28,520 nt of DNA from Oscillospiraceae bacterium (GCA_003538135.1 DPOR01000011.1:99550-128069); one strand, 5' to 3'. Shown: positions 13,597 through 22,673, numbered from the stretch's first letter. A program made the numbers and translations. Notes: a model not told the origin generated them from the letters alone.

Positions 13597-14403
13597 ATGG
13601 ATTCGGAAAACGGACGCATGACGCGCAGGGAATACCGCGCTCAGTTGGGGCTCGATACGGAGACGCCCGAAAAACGCGAGAAGAGCAGAGACGCCGTAGC
13701 CCGACTGATATTGCTCCAGTCGGTCATCTGCGCCGCGATGCTTTGCTTGCTGTTCGGTATTCGTAAGCTCTCTCCCGCTAATTTTGAGACGCTTAAAAAC
13801 GGCTATAAATCCGCCATGCGCTACAGCATGGATGCCCGCGAGGCGTGGGGAAAAATAAAGAGTGCCGTCGGCTTTGTATTTGAACCCGCAGGCGCGCTCG
13901 CAAATAACGAAAGCGATTCGGAGAGCAGCACGGAAAGCCTCGGCAAAGGCTCGTCCGAGCCCGATGTCAAGGCGTATAAAATGAGCTTTTCGCCCTATTA
14001 TACAACGGTGAGCGCGTATATGCCCGTCAAGGGCAGAATAAGCTCGCCGTTCGGCAGACGCGACGATCCTTTTACGGGCGAAGCGTCGCTGCACTCGGGG
14101 CTCGATATCGCGGCAGAGCAGGGCAGCCCGATTTCGGCTGCGTTTTGCGGCACGGTTAAAAAGACGGGCGAGGACAAAATCGCCGGCAAATATATTCTCC
14201 TTTCCCATGCAGACGGGCTCGAGACTTTTTATTGCCACTGCTCGGAGATAATCGCGCCCGTGAACGCCGTTATTCGCCGCGGCGAGACGATAGCGCTCGT
14301 CGGCTCAACGGGTATGTCAACGGGTCCTCATCTTCATTTTGAAGTGCGGATAAACGGACTCAAATATGACCCGGCACGTCTGCTCTTTGACGGGAGCGCC
14401 TGA
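13597..14403 (+). CDS. M23 (LytM) peptidase-domain membrane protein, SpoIVFA-like
   Basis: A 268-aa protein: cytoplasmic N-terminus, one membrane helix (about 34-55), a Ser/Glu-rich linker and a C-terminal M23 domain (GRISSPFGRRDDPFTGE, then LHSGLDIA and GPHLHFEV). The zinc ligands H and D of HSGLD and the HLH motif are all present, unlike the degenerate domain of B. subtilis SpoIVFA. Its start at 13597 follows GGGAGG; an earlier in-frame ATG lacks an SD. It overlaps by 1 nt a site-2 protease gene, the arrangement of spoIVFA-spoIVFB. It probably sits in the membrane around the forespore and controls the protease or helps remodel the wall. It could instead be a general M23 hydrolase. Confidence 0.85.
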   Translation: MDSENGRMTRREYRAQLGLDTETPEKREKSRDAVARLILLQSVICAAMLCLLFGIRKLSPANFETLKNGYKSAMRYSMDAREAWGKIKSAVGFVFEPAGALANNESDSESSTESLGKGSSEPDVKAYKMSFSPYYTTVSAYMPVKGRISSPFGRRDDPFTGEASLHSGLDIAAEQGSPISAAFCGTVKKTGEDKIAGKYILLSHADGLETFYCHCSEIIAPVNAVIRRGETIALVGSTGMSTGPHLHFEVRINGLKYDPARLLFDGSA

Positions 14404-15008
14404 TGCGTTTCAGAATAAAAAATACCCGCATTGAGTTCGGCTTTCCCTTTGCCGTGACAGCAGCCGTTATACTTATGCTCGACCGCAGCAAAACTGCGCC
14501 TGCCGTGTTCCTGTGCTGCGCCGTGCATGAGGCGGCGCATATTCTGCTCCTTGCGCTCTGCTCCGCGCCGCCCGATGCGATAGTCCTCGGTGTGTTCGGC
14601 ATGAGGATAGACAGGGGAGAGACGTGTCTTGATTACCGCCGTGAAGCGCTCTGTGCCTTGGCGGGACCCGCGGCAAACTTCCTGCTTTCGCTCTCGGCTC
14701 TGCCGTTTGCGGAAAAATATCCCGCCGCCTTGAATCTCGCGGCGCTGAGCGCGGGGATAGGCGTTTTCAATCTCCTGCCCGTCGAGCCTATGGACGGCGC
14801 TACGGCGCTGAAAAGTCTGCTGCTGCTCAAATACGGCGAGCGCACGGCGGACAGAGCCGTTGATATCTTTGCCGCCGTCCTGCTCGTTCCGCTTACTGTG
14901 TGCGGGATAGTCCTGCTGATAAAAACCGGAAGCAACTTTACTCTGCTTTGCGTGTGTGTTTATATATCCGTCTATCTTTTGGCAAAAAAGCGGGGCAGCC
15001 GTATTTAG
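14403..15008 (+). CDS. Site-2 protease (M50), SpoIVFB-like
   Basis: A 201-aa polytopic membrane metalloprotease. HEAAH at 42-46 is the zinc-binding HExxH in a helix, and NLLPVEPMDG (123-132) is the second conserved motif carrying the third ligand Asp131. It lacks the CBS domain of some family members and is short, as is usual for SpoIVFB. In Bacillus the homologue cleaves pro-SigK in the mother cell under control of SpoIVFA. Coupled to the M23 gene by TGATG overlap and followed by a two-way terminator. Assignment as SpoIVFB rests on size, gene pair and SigE-like promoter. Confidence 0.88.
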   Translation: MRFRIKNTRIEFGFPFAVTAAVILMLDRSKTAPAVFLCCAVHEAAHILLLALCSAPPDAIVLGVFGMRIDRGETCLDYRREALCALAGPAANFLLSLSALPFAEKYPAALNLAALSAGIGVFNLLPVEPMDGATALKSLLLLKYGERTADRAVDIFAAVLLVPLTVCGIVLLIKTGSNFTLLCVCVYISVYLLAKKRGSRI

Positions 15009-15029
15009 CGCAGACCGAACAGCAAAAAT

Positions 15030-15075
15030 ATAAAGGTCATAATTCGCGTCCGACGGCGCAGATTATGACCTTTAT
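15030..15075. terminator. Two-way terminator between converging genes
   Basis: 14-bp perfect stem (ATAAAGGTCATAAT / ATTATGACCTTTAT) with an 18-nt loop that contains a small inner stem. It serves the M50 gene (plus) and the NSS transporter (minus). Confidence 0.85.
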
Positions 15076-15099
15076 TTCAGTTATTTTTATCTGTTGATG

Positions 15100-16476
15100 T
15101 TAAATGGTGATTACGCCGAACGCCGAAAGCACCTGCGCTACGAGGATAACAACGAGAAGAATCGGCGCTACCCACTTTATCATCACGCGGTGAAGCTTCT
15201 CACCCGTGAACTTTGCGGAAAGACCGACCTCGTCCGCGATAACCTTTGTGCCGACAACGTGGCCGACGAGTATGCAGGTCAGGAAAGCGACTATGGGCAT
15301 GAGCACGGAGTTAGAGATGAAGTCGAAGAAATCGAGCATCTGCATACCGAGAATCTTGAAGTTTGCAAGCGGGCCGTAGCCGAAAACGGAGAGCGAGCCG
15401 AGGGCAATTATGCCGATAGTGACTGCTATTGTAGTCGGTATGCGGCGCCAATGGAACTTGTCTCTGACCATGGAGACGACCGTCTCCATAAGAGATATGG
15501 AGGAGGTGATGGCCGCGAAGAAAACAAGCAGGAAGAACAGCGTGCCGACCACGCCGCCTATCGGACCCATGGCGTTAAATACCTGGGGCAGTGTGATGAA
15601 CATAAGGCCGGGACCTGCGTTGATTCCGTCGGCGGAGCCGCCGTTGAAGGCGACGACCGAGGGGATTATGATAAGACCCGCAAGAAGCGCTATGCCGGTG
15701 TCGAAAATCTCAATCTGGCGAACGCTCTTTTCGATGTTGTCCTCTTTCTTCATGTATGAGCCGTAGGTTATCATAATGCCCATTGCCAGCGACATCGAGT
15801 AGAACAGCTGACCGAGCGCACCGAGAACGGTTGCGGAGGAGAACTTTGAAAAATCGGGCAGAAGATAATATTTAAGACCCGCAAGCGCGCCGTCTATTGT
15901 CAGAGCAAAAACGGCGATGACAACGCAGAGGATAACGAGCAGCGGCATCATGACCTTGCTGACCTTTTCTATGCCCTTTTCAACGCCGAATATAACAACT
16001 GCCGAGGTGAGCACGACGAAAATGACAAACCAAATCATCGGATTATCCGCTATTCCGCCCTGCATACCGATGAAATTTGTGAAGAAATCGGCGGAGTTCG
16101 CGGCGATATCCTTGCTGTGACCCGAGATAAACTCGGCGAAATATCTGATAACCCAGCCGCCGATAACGCAGTAGTAGGGGGTTATAATAACCGGCACAAG
16201 CGCGGACAGCCAGCCCAGGAAGCCGAAACGCTTGTCAAGCTTTTTGTATGCGCCGATGCAGGAGAGCCCTGTTTTTCTGCCTATGGCAATCTCGGTGACC
16301 ATCAGCGCAAAGCCGAAGGTTATCGCAAGAATAATGTAGACAAGCAGGAATATGCCGCCGCCGTATTTTGCCGCAAGATAGGGGAAGCGCCAAAGATTTC
16401 CGAGTCCGACCGCAGAGCCTGCCGCCGCCAGAACGAAACCGACGCGCCCGGTGAAGCTGCTTCGTTTTTTGTCCAT
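15100..16476 (-). CDS. NSS-family sodium-dependent transporter (LeuT/TnaT type)
   Basis: A 458-aa membrane protein with about 11-12 helices. The N-terminal AAAGSAVGLGNLWRFPYLA is the sodium- and substrate-binding TM1 motif of the neurotransmitter:sodium symporter family. NGGGIF is represented by KYGGGIF. Bacterial members import amino acids such as leucine, tryptophan or tyrosine with Na+. Start ATG at 16476 has GAGGGA upstream and a SigA-type promoter. Monocistronic. Substrate not deducible. Confidence 0.94.
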   Translation of the reverse strand: MDKKRSSFTGRVGFVLAAAGSAVGLGNLWRFPYLAAKYGGGIFLLVYIILAITFGFALMVTEIAIGRKTGLSCIGAYKKLDKRFGFLGWLSALVPVIITPYYCVIGGWVIRYFAEFISGHSKDIAANSADFFTNFIGMQGGIADNPMIWFVIFVVLTSAVVIFGVEKGIEKVSKVMMPLLVILCVVIAVFALTIDGALAGLKYYLLPDFSKFSSATVLGALGQLFYSMSLAMGIMITYGSYMKKEDNIEKSVRQIEIFDTGIALLAGLIIIPSVVAFNGGSADGINAGPGLMFITLPQVFNAMGPIGGVVGTLFFLLVFFAAITSSISLMETVVSMVRDKFHWRRIPTTIAVTIGIIALGSLSVFGYGPLANFKILGMQMLDFFDFISNSVLMPIVAFLTCILVGHVVGTKVIADEVGLSAKFTGEKLHRVMIKWVAPILLVVILVAQVLSAFGVITI

Positions 16477-16528
16477 TTTAAAAGATCCCTCATTCCATTA
16501 GATTTTTTTGTTGAAAGCACGCTAATAT

Positions 16529-16557
16529 ATTAAAGCACAAAATCGTTCCTATTGCAA
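16529..16557 (-). promoter_or_regulatory. Promoter of the NSS transporter
   Basis: Minus-strand TTGCAA, 17-nt spacer, TTTAAT. Predicted start about 46 nt before the ATG. Confidence 0.6.
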
Positions 16558-16594
16558 GAATCTTTTTATATTTATGAACAAGCTTTGTGTTTTA

Positions 16595-16624
16595 TTGACA
16601 AGAGATAGTGAAAAATGCTATATT
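16595..16624 (+). promoter_or_regulatory. Promoter of the GT2 glycosyltransferase (extended -10)
   Basis: TTGACA, 18-nt spacer, TATATT with TGC directly before the -10 (extended -10). Confidence 0.75.
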
Positions 16625-16675
16625 AGCAGTGAACTGATTTTACGCAGTCAATCTAATTTACGGAGACAGAGAAAA

Positions 16676-17638
16676 ATGAAAACTATATGGCTCGTTGTGC
16701 CGTGCTATAACGAGGAGGAGGTTCTGCCCGAAACCTCAAGACAGCTCAAGGCTGTTATGAACTCGATGATAGAGAGGGGCAAAATCTCGCCCGAGAGCAA
16801 AATAACCTTTGTTAATGACGGCTCAAAGGACGGCACATGGGATATAATAAGCTCGCTGTGTGCCGAGGACAGCCTCTTTGCGGGAATCAACCTTTCGCGC
16901 AACAGAGGACATCAGAACGCCCTTCTCGCGGGACTTATGACCGCAAAGAAATATGCCGACGCCGCTATAAGCCTTGACGCCGACCTGCAGGACGATGTGG
17001 ACGTCGTTGAAAAAATGGTGGACAACTTCCTTGCCGGCGACGATATAGTTTACGGCGTGCGTTCCTCGCGCAAGACAGATACGTTTTTCAAGCGCTTTAC
17101 CGCCGAAGGCTTCTATAAATTTATGGCGGCGATGGGCGTCGAGATAGTTTTTAACCATGCCGATTACAGGCTCATGAGCCGCCGCGCTCTCGAAGCCTTG
17201 AGCGAGTTCGAGGAAGTTAATCTGTTCCTGCGCGGAATAGTGCCGCAGATAGGCTTTAAAACCTCAACCGTCGAATATGAGCGCAAGGAGCGCCTTGCGG
17301 GTGAGTCGAAATATCCGCTGAAAAAAATGATTTCTTTTGCCTTTGAGGGCATAACATCCTTCAGCGTCAAGCCTCTCAAAATGGCTACGACTCTCGGCAT
17401 ATTTTCGCTGATAGTGTGCTTTGCGATGATAATTTACTGTATAGTCAGCAAGGCTACAGGCCACGCGGTTGCGGGCTGGGCGAGTATAGGCGCGTCGATT
17501 TGGGCGCTCGGCGGACTTCAATTATTCATGCTGGGCGTTATCGGCGAGTATATCGGAAAGATATATATTGAGACAAAGCACCGCCCGAAATATATAATCG
17601 AATCGATTATCCTCGACCGCGAAAAGCTTGAAAAATAA
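16676..17638 (+). CDS. GT2 family glycosyltransferase (GtrB/ArnC/DPM1 type)
   Basis: A 320-aa protein: N-terminal GT-A domain (WLVVPCYNEEEVLPE, FVNDGSKDGT, LDADLQDD as DxD region, NHADYRLMSRRAL) and two C-terminal membrane helices (about 238-260 and 270-295), ending in a basic tail. Members move a sugar from a nucleotide donor to polyprenyl phosphate at the inner face of the membrane. The start at 16676 follows an ACGGAGA SD; a longer in-frame start upstream would overlap the promoter. It stands alone, so donor sugar and final acceptor are unknown. A GtrA-like flippase is not next to it. Confidence 0.93.
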   Translation: MKTIWLVVPCYNEEEVLPETSRQLKAVMNSMIERGKISPESKITFVNDGSKDGTWDIISSLCAEDSLFAGINLSRNRGHQNALLAGLMTAKKYADAAISLDADLQDDVDVVEKMVDNFLAGDDIVYGVRSSRKTDTFFKRFTAEGFYKFMAAMGVEIVFNHADYRLMSRRALEALSEFEEVNLFLRGIVPQIGFKTSTVEYERKERLAGESKYPLKKMISFAFEGITSFSVKPLKMATTLGIFSLIVCFAMIIYCIVSKATGHAVAGWASIGASIWALGGLQLFMLGVIGEYIGKIYIETKHRPKYIIESIILDREKLEK

Positions 17639-17667
17639 TTGATATGACTGCGAAACTGTGGTAAAAT
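17639..17667 (+). promoter_or_regulatory. Promoter of the DUF1858-trmK-nif3-rqcH operon
   Basis: TTGATA, 17-nt spacer, TAAAAT, beginning directly after the stop codon of the GT2 gene. Confidence 0.7.
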
Positions 17668-17697
17668 GAAAGCATAAACAGGAAAGGAAGCTTTACT

Positions 17698-17901
17698 ATG
17701 ACCGAAATTACAAAAGATACACTTATAGGGGATATCCTTGACGCCGACAGAGGCACCGCGAAGTACTTCCTTGAGATGGGGATGCACTGCCTCGGCTGCC
17801 CCTCCGCAAGAGGCGAGAGCATCGAGCAGGCCTGCATGGTTCACGGCGTTGACGTCAATTCGCTCGTTGACGAGATCAACGACTATCTTGCTTCAAAGTA
17901 A
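17698..17901 (+). CDS. DUF1858 domain protein (CxxC redox-like)
   Basis: A 67-aa protein consisting only of a DUF1858 domain, the small helical domain also found next to hybrid-cluster proteins. C31 and C34 form a CxxC motif (MHCLGCPSA), and C46 follows. The CxxC could bind metal or act as a redox disulphide. The stop is directly followed by the trmK start (TAA-ATG), so it is translationally coupled to a tRNA methyltransferase, although no functional link is known. Confidence 0.9.
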   Translation: MTEITKDTLIGDILDADRGTAKYFLEMGMHCLGCPSARGESIEQACMVHGVDVNSLVDEINDYLASK

Positions 17902-18591
17902 ATGACAGTACTTTCACCCCGCCTGAAAACGGCGGCTGATATGGTGCGCAAGGGCGTGGTCGCTGCCGATATCGGTACCGACCACGCCTATCTTCCGTCA
18001 TACCTTGTTTTGAACGGTATCTGTCCGCGCGCGATTGCCTGCGATTTGAGACGCGGTCCGCTTGAAAACGCCGCGGAGACGCTCGAGCGCATGGGCGCTG
18101 CGGACAGGATAACTCTGCGCCTCTCCGACGGGCTTGACGAGCTGTCGGCGGGCGAGGCGGACGATATAATAATGGCGGGCATGGGCGGGACGCTCATATC
18201 AAGACTGCTCGAGCGCACCGATTGGATAAAGAATAAAAATATTCGGCTGATACTTCAGCCGATGTCCCATGCCGAGGATGTGCGGCTGTTTCTGTGCCGA
18301 AACGGCTTTGATATAATCGAGGAGCGCACCTGCCGCGACGACGGGCGCATCTATTCGGTAATATGCGCGGAATATTCGGGTCAAACGGAAGCTTTCCCGC
18401 AGGGTTATGAGTTTTACGGCAAGCTCGACCCGACCGACGACATTGCGCGTCGGCTCGTTGAAAGGCAGCATAAGCGGCTAATGACCCGCGCCGTGTCCCT
18501 GCGCAGAGCAAACATAAAGCCCGACGAGGCGGAGTATTGCGAAAAGGCCTGTCTCGGTATGGAAACGTTTTTGAACGGAGGAGAAAAATAA
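17902..18591 (+). CDS. trmK: tRNA (adenine-22-N1)-methyltransferase TrmK
   Basis: A 229-aa SAM-dependent Rossmann methyltransferase. VAADIGTDHAYLPSYL is the SAM-binding motif I of the TrmK (YqfN) family, and IIMAGMGGTLISRLLE and LILQPMSHAEDVR are further family motifs. It makes m1A at position 22 of tRNA. The gene order trmK then Nif3-like is the same as yqfN-yqfO in Bacillus. The start follows immediately on the DUF1858 stop; the stop overlaps the next ATG (TAATG). Confidence 0.94.
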   Translation: MTVLSPRLKTAADMVRKGVVAADIGTDHAYLPSYLVLNGICPRAIACDLRRGPLENAAETLERMGAADRITLRLSDGLDELSAGEADDIIMAGMGGTLISRLLERTDWIKNKNIRLILQPMSHAEDVRLFLCRNGFDIIEERTCRDDGRIYSVICAEYSGQTEAFPQGYEFYGKLDPTDDIARRLVERQHKRLMTRAVSLRRANIKPDEAEYCEKACLGMETFLNGGEK

Positions 18592-19352
18592 TGGCTGTTG
18601 TCGGTGATATCTATAAAGCGCTCGATTCGTTCTGTCCGTTTGAAGTGCATGAGCCGTGGGACAATGTCGGTCTGCTCGTCGGAGAAAAGGAGAGCGAAGT
18701 AAGAAGAGCCGCCGTTGTGCTCGATATAACCCCCGACGCAGTCGAAAAGGCGCACGAGGCCGGGGCGCAGCTTATAGTGAGCCACCACCCGGTCATATTC
18801 CATCCGATAAAAAATCTCGGAGCGCATGACCCGGTCTATCTGCTTGCAAAGTACGGCATGAACGCGCTCTGTGCCCACACTAACCTCGACTGTGCCGACG
18901 GCGGAGTGAACGATGTTTTGGCGCAGTGCCTCGGACTTGAGAATGTCCGCAAGATACTGTCGCCGAGCGCCGATACAATGCTTTTGAGAGCGGGTGAGCT
19001 TAAAGATGCGCTTTCGCCTAAGAATTTTGCCGAGCTTGTCTCGCAGAGACTCTGCTGTCATGTGCGCTACTGCGACGGCGGCAGAAGCATAAAAAGAGTT
19101 GCCCTTTGCGGCGGAGCGGGCGGCGAATTTTTCTCCGACGCGCTCGCGTTCGGCTGCGAAGCGCTCGTCTCGGGAGATGTCTCGCACCATGAGTTCCTCG
19201 GCGCGGCGGCCTGCGGAGTTACTCTCGTTGCCGCCGGTCATTTTGAGACGGAAAACCCGATTGTCAAAACACTTTTCGAATATCTTGCCGGAGCTGTTGA
19301 CGCAGTGGAGTTCTTTATTATCCCCCAGCAGTCGCCGACCCATTTTATATGA
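18591..19352 (+). CDS. Nif3-like dinuclear metal centre protein (DUF34)
   Basis: A 253-aa member of the Nif3/YqfO family. Metal-binding motifs VSHHPVIFHPIKNL and CAHTNLDCADGGVND are intact, as is the C-terminal AAGHFETEN. It lacks the central PII/CutA-like insertion of B. subtilis YqfO, so it is the short form. Suggested to be a GTP cyclohydrolase I type 2-related or metal-handling protein; its true role is unsettled. Start at 18591 with GGAGG SD inside the trmK end; coupled to trmK as in many Firmicutes. Confidence 0.93.
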   Translation: MAVVGDIYKALDSFCPFEVHEPWDNVGLLVGEKESEVRRAAVVLDITPDAVEKAHEAGAQLIVSHHPVIFHPIKNLGAHDPVYLLAKYGMNALCAHTNLDCADGGVNDVLAQCLGLENVRKILSPSADTMLLRAGELKDALSPKNFAELVSQRLCCHVRYCDGGRSIKRVALCGGAGGEFFSDALAFGCEALVSGDVSHHEFLGAAACGVTLVAAGHFETENPIVKTLFEYLAGAVDAVEFFIIPQQSPTHFI

Positions 19353-19376
19353 TATATTCAGTTTGGAGTTTTACCT

Positions 19377-21134
19377 ATGCCGCTTGACGGATTTACACTG
19401 CATTTTTTAACAGGGGAGCTTCGCCGCGATATTGTCGGCTGCCGTGTCGAAAAGGTGCATCAGCCCTCGAAGGATGAGCTGGTTATGCATCTGCGCGACA
19501 GAAACGGCGCGAAGAAGCTCTTTCTTTCCGCGTCCGCAAACAGCCCGCGCGTGCACCTGACCGCCCGTGCGCCGGAGAATCCGGCTGTGCCGCCGATGTT
19601 CTGTATGCTCATGCGAAAGCACCTGACGAGCGCGCAGATAACCGATGTGCGCCAAAACGGGCTTGACCGTGTGCTTGCGATAGATTTTTCGGCCACGAAC
19701 GAGCTTGGGGACAGAGTAGCCCTTACGCTCTATGCCGAAATAATGGCTAAGCACAGCAACCTGATTCTTGTTTCGGAGTCGGGCAGGATAGTCGATGCCG
19801 TCAAGCGCATCGACTGCACCCAATCGTCCGTAAGGCAGATATTGCCCGGCGGCGAATATCATAATCCGCCCGCGCAGAATAAGCTCTCTCTGCTCGACGA
19901 GACGGCGGAAAAGACGGCGGAGACCGTGTTCTCATTTTCTTCAAAGCTGCTCTCGTCCTCGCTGCTCTCCTGCGTCGAGGGCGCGTCGCCGCTCATATGC
20001 CGCGAGATAGCGGAGACGAGCGGGGGAGATATCCAAACGGGCTGCGCCGACAAAGCGCAGCGCGAGCGCGTGTGCGCCGCACTCGAGAGCATAAAAGAGC
20101 GGCTTGTCTCCGATTCCGGCGAGCCGACTATGCTGAAGGATGAGACGGGCAAGCCGTTCGACTTCTCTTTCAAGGATATACGCCAGTACGGTACGGCATA
20201 TGCATTCGAAAAATATGAGAGCTTTTCTCAGCTTCTTGACGAGTTTTACAGCGAGCGCGACAGGATAGACCGCACGCGCCAACGCTCGTCCGATTTGCAA
20301 AAACTCTTGAGCAACGCCACCTCTCGAATAAGCCGCAGGCTCAACAATCAGCGTGCCGAGCTCGCCGCCTGCGCCGACAAGGACGAGCTGCGGATAAACG
20401 CCGAGCTTATTACCGCATATCAGCACACATTGAAAAAAGGCGTGCCGTTTTATGAAGTTGCGGACTACTATAATGAGAATAAGCCGCGCCGCATAAAGGC
20501 GGACCCCGCGCTCTCTCCGAGCGCCAACGCTCAAAAATATTATAAGGAATACCGCAAGGCAAAGACCGCCGAGCAGATGCTCGCAACCCTCATTGAGCAG
20601 GGCGAGGCGGAGCTTCAGTATATCGATACCGTGTCCGACGCATTGAGCCGGGCCGCGGGCTTCGGCGAGATTAACGAGATCCGTGCGGAGCTGGCGGCGT
20701 CGGGATATATAAAGAGAAAGAGCGTTCAGAACAAAAAGGGTCTGCAAAAGCCGAGCGCCCCCATGGAGTATCGTTCGACGGACGGCTTCAAAATACTCGT
20801 CGGCAGGAATAACGTGCAAAACGACAAGCTCTCGCTCAAGACCGCAGCAAAGGGCGATATGTGGCTCCATACGCAGAAGATACCCGGTTCCCATGTCATA
20901 ATCTGCTCCGATGGTGCGGAGATACCCGATTCGACGCTTGAGGAGGCGGCGCGCCTTGCGGCCTATCACAGCAGGGCGAGGGAGTCGTCAAATGTGCCTG
21001 TTGATTATACGCGGGTCAAAAACCTCAAAAAGCCCGTCGGTGCAAAGCCCGGCAAGGTCATTTACCATGTGTATAATACCGCCTTCGTAACTCCGGACGG
21101 CGCCGAGGCGGAGAAGCTCGCCGTTAAGCTATGA
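19377..21134 (+). CDS. rqcH: RqcH (Rqc2/NFACT) ribosome quality control factor
   Basis: A 585-aa NFACT protein. NFACT-N is at about 1-210 (MPLDGFTLHFL, GCRVEKVHQPSKDEL), then a helix-hairpin-helix region and a long coiled-coil hairpin (about 285-440, ending in SAAGFGEIN-like helices). NFACT-R is at about 460-570 (GFKILVGRNNVQND, GDMWLHTQKIPGSHVI). RqcH binds obstructed 50S subunits and recruits tRNA-Ala to add C-terminal alanine tails that mark peptides for degradation. It was formerly annotated as fibronectin-binding protein. Last gene of the operon; its 3' end overlaps the convergent 110-aa gene by 11 nt. Confidence 0.95.
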   Translation: MPLDGFTLHFLTGELRRDIVGCRVEKVHQPSKDELVMHLRDRNGAKKLFLSASANSPRVHLTARAPENPAVPPMFCMLMRKHLTSAQITDVRQNGLDRVLAIDFSATNELGDRVALTLYAEIMAKHSNLILVSESGRIVDAVKRIDCTQSSVRQILPGGEYHNPPAQNKLSLLDETAEKTAETVFSFSSKLLSSSLLSCVEGASPLICREIAETSGGDIQTGCADKAQRERVCAALESIKERLVSDSGEPTMLKDETGKPFDFSFKDIRQYGTAYAFEKYESFSQLLDEFYSERDRIDRTRQRSSDLQKLLSNATSRISRRLNNQRAELAACADKDELRINAELITAYQHTLKKGVPFYEVADYYNENKPRRIKADPALSPSANAQKYYKEYRKAKTAEQMLATLIEQGEAELQYIDTVSDALSRAAGFGEINEIRAELAASGYIKRKSVQNKKGLQKPSAPMEYRSTDGFKILVGRNNVQNDKLSLKTAAKGDMWLHTQKIPGSHVIICSDGAEIPDSTLEEAARLAAYHSRARESSNVPVDYTRVKNLKKPVGAKPGKVIYHVYNTAFVTPDGAEAEKLAVKL

Positions 21135-21456
21135 GGTCTGCGAGCCAGACGATACCGCTCAGCGGAGCGGGCAGAAAATATAGATAATCCCTGTACTTTT
21201 TCGGCAGTGACAGATTGAATGTCGCTGCCGTTTTTTCGTTTATGCTGAGCTCAAGCTGCTTTTCCCTGTGCGCGAGAGCCACCGTACTCCCGCGCTCTCC
21301 CACGGCCATCTTGCGCGAGTTCCCGTCCGCATAGGCTATCCCAGCCGCAAGTCCCGTGAGGCTCAAAATTAACATACAGCTTATTATAAACCGCTTTGCG
21401 GCGAGCGTGAAAGTCCCGTCTTTTCTGCTTTTTTTATTGCGCTTTTTCTTTTTCAT
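21124..21456 (-). CDS. Small membrane protein downstream of spoIIP, unknown
   Basis: A 110-aa protein with a very basic N-terminus (MKKKKRNKKSRK), one membrane helix (about 22-43), an extracytoplasmic part of about 50 residues and a weak hydrophobic end. GGAGG lies 8 nt before the ATG. It is 41 nt behind spoIIP on the same strand and probably shares its sporulation transcript. The middle (RGSTVALAHREKQLELSI) has no known motif. The basic start plus single helix resembles FtsL/DivIC-sized proteins, but I see no clear coiled coil. Its 3' end overlaps rqcH by 11 nt. Confidence 0.75.
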   Translation of the reverse strand: MKKKKRNKKSRKDGTFTLAAKRFIISCMLILSLTGLAAGIAYADGNSRKMAVGERGSTVALAHREKQLELSINEKTAATFNLSLPKKYRDYLYFLPAPLSGIVWLADLIA

Positions 21457-21497
21457 CGAAATACCTCCGCTGCGTTCTGCGGGAAGTATTCCCTTTT

Positions 21498-22673
21498 TTA
21501 CCGTGAATATTCGTCGAGCAGCTTTGCGATTGACGCGCCGACAAGCCTGCCCGAATAAGCGGCCTCTTCGAGCGTATTGGCGTCGCTGCCCATTTCGAGC
21601 AGAAGATTGCAGTGCGACAGGTTCATATTGTATTTGCGCTGCGAAAACAGGATGGGGCGCATAAGTCCGGGGTACATAGTCTCGCAGGTCTGCTGCAATT
21701 TTACCGCAAAGCGAAGATTCTGCTCCCAGTCGGGAAAGTCCTTGACCTTGCCCTCCTGCGCCCCAGTGATTATCATTATTTGCGCCGCCTTTTTGCCGTT
21801 TATCTGTGCTGTGGGCTTTATTTTGTTGCCGTTGCTAAGATGTATTGCGTCTCGGTGAATGTCAAGAACAACTTGAATAGACGGATATTTTTTAAGATAG
21901 GCTTCGACATTGACCTTCGAGTGGTCGTAAGCGCCTGTGTATTTTCTGTCGTGTATCTCGGTGTCGTGTATAACCTTGTAGCCGGACTTTTCGAGCATTT
22001 TTACTATCTCGTCGCCGACGCGCACCATATTTTTGCTCTTATCCTCTCCGCGCCCCGTGTAGCTTTTTGTATAGAAGCCGCGGTCGATAAGCTCATAGCC
22101 CTCGGTCGTATGCGTGTGAAAAATCAGCACCGCAGGCTGCGATTTGTCAACGGCTTTCAGGTCAACGGGCTCGCCGAGAAGCTTTTCTATATTTACGGAT
22201 TTTGTCTGCGTCGTGTTTTTTATGCAGATGTTTTTATAGGTGTTCGTGGCGTTCGCCTTACCGTATTTTGTCTCGATTATCTTTCCGTCGCCCTTTTCGC
22301 TCCCGTGCTTAGCCTCGAACTCCGCCATCGCAGCCAGAATGTCGGCGGGTGTCGCGGTGATATCAAAGCTTTTTTCGCTCCCGTTTACTCTTTCCTCCGA
22401 TTCAAAAGCGTTTTTGTTCTGCACGGCTGCACTCGCCTGCGCTTCGCTTTCGACAGGCTCGGTGCTCCCTTCGGCGGATATGTTTGTCTTGATATATGCT
22501 ATCCCGCCCTCGGGCATGGCAAGTCCCGCGCTTATCAGCGCAAGCTTTGTCCCGCCGACTCCGAACAGCAGAGCCGCCGCGAGCATAACGGTTATTGCAA
22601 GAGCGGGCAGTCCGCCGGCAAAGGACGGCAGACGGAATGTGCGGTATATTTTTGCTTTTCTTGCTTTTTTCAT
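21498..22673 (-). CDS. spoIIP: Stage II sporulation protein P (SpoIIP)
   Basis: A 391-aa membrane-anchored cell-wall hydrolase of the engulfment machine (SpoIID-SpoIIM-SpoIIP). There is one helix near residues 28-50, a linker, then the catalytic amidase/endopeptidase domain: VLIFHTHTTEGYE, VVLDIHRDA and LLLEMGSDANT carry the zinc His/Glu residues. I chose the start at 22673 because the SigE-like promoter predicts a start site near 22700 and a GAAAGG lies upstream of it. An ATG at 22694 and a TTG at 22739 are in frame but have no SD. The usual neighbour gpr is absent here; a 110-aa membrane protein follows. Confidence 0.93.
   Translation of the reverse strand: MKKARKAKIYRTFRLPSFAGGLPALAITVMLAAALLFGVGGTKLALISAGLAMPEGGIAYIKTNISAEGSTEPVESEAQASAAVQNKNAFESEERVNGSEKSFDITATPADILAAMAEFEAKHGSEKGDGKIIETKYGKANATNTYKNICIKNTTQTKSVNIEKLLGEPVDLKAVDKSQPAVLIFHTHTTEGYELIDRGFYTKSYTGRGEDKSKNMVRVGDEIVKMLEKSGYKVIHDTEIHDRKYTGAYDHSKVNVEAYLKKYPSIQVVLDIHRDAIHLSNGNKIKPTAQINGKKAAQIMIITGAQEGKVKDFPDWEQNLRFAVKLQQTCETMYPGLMRPILFSQRKYNMNLSHCNLLLEMGSDANTLEEAAYSGRLVGASIAKLLDEYSR

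Noticed and set aside
19941..20969. A 342-codon minus-strand open frame
   Set aside because: Antisense shadow of rqcH, whose family motifs are clear on the plus strand.
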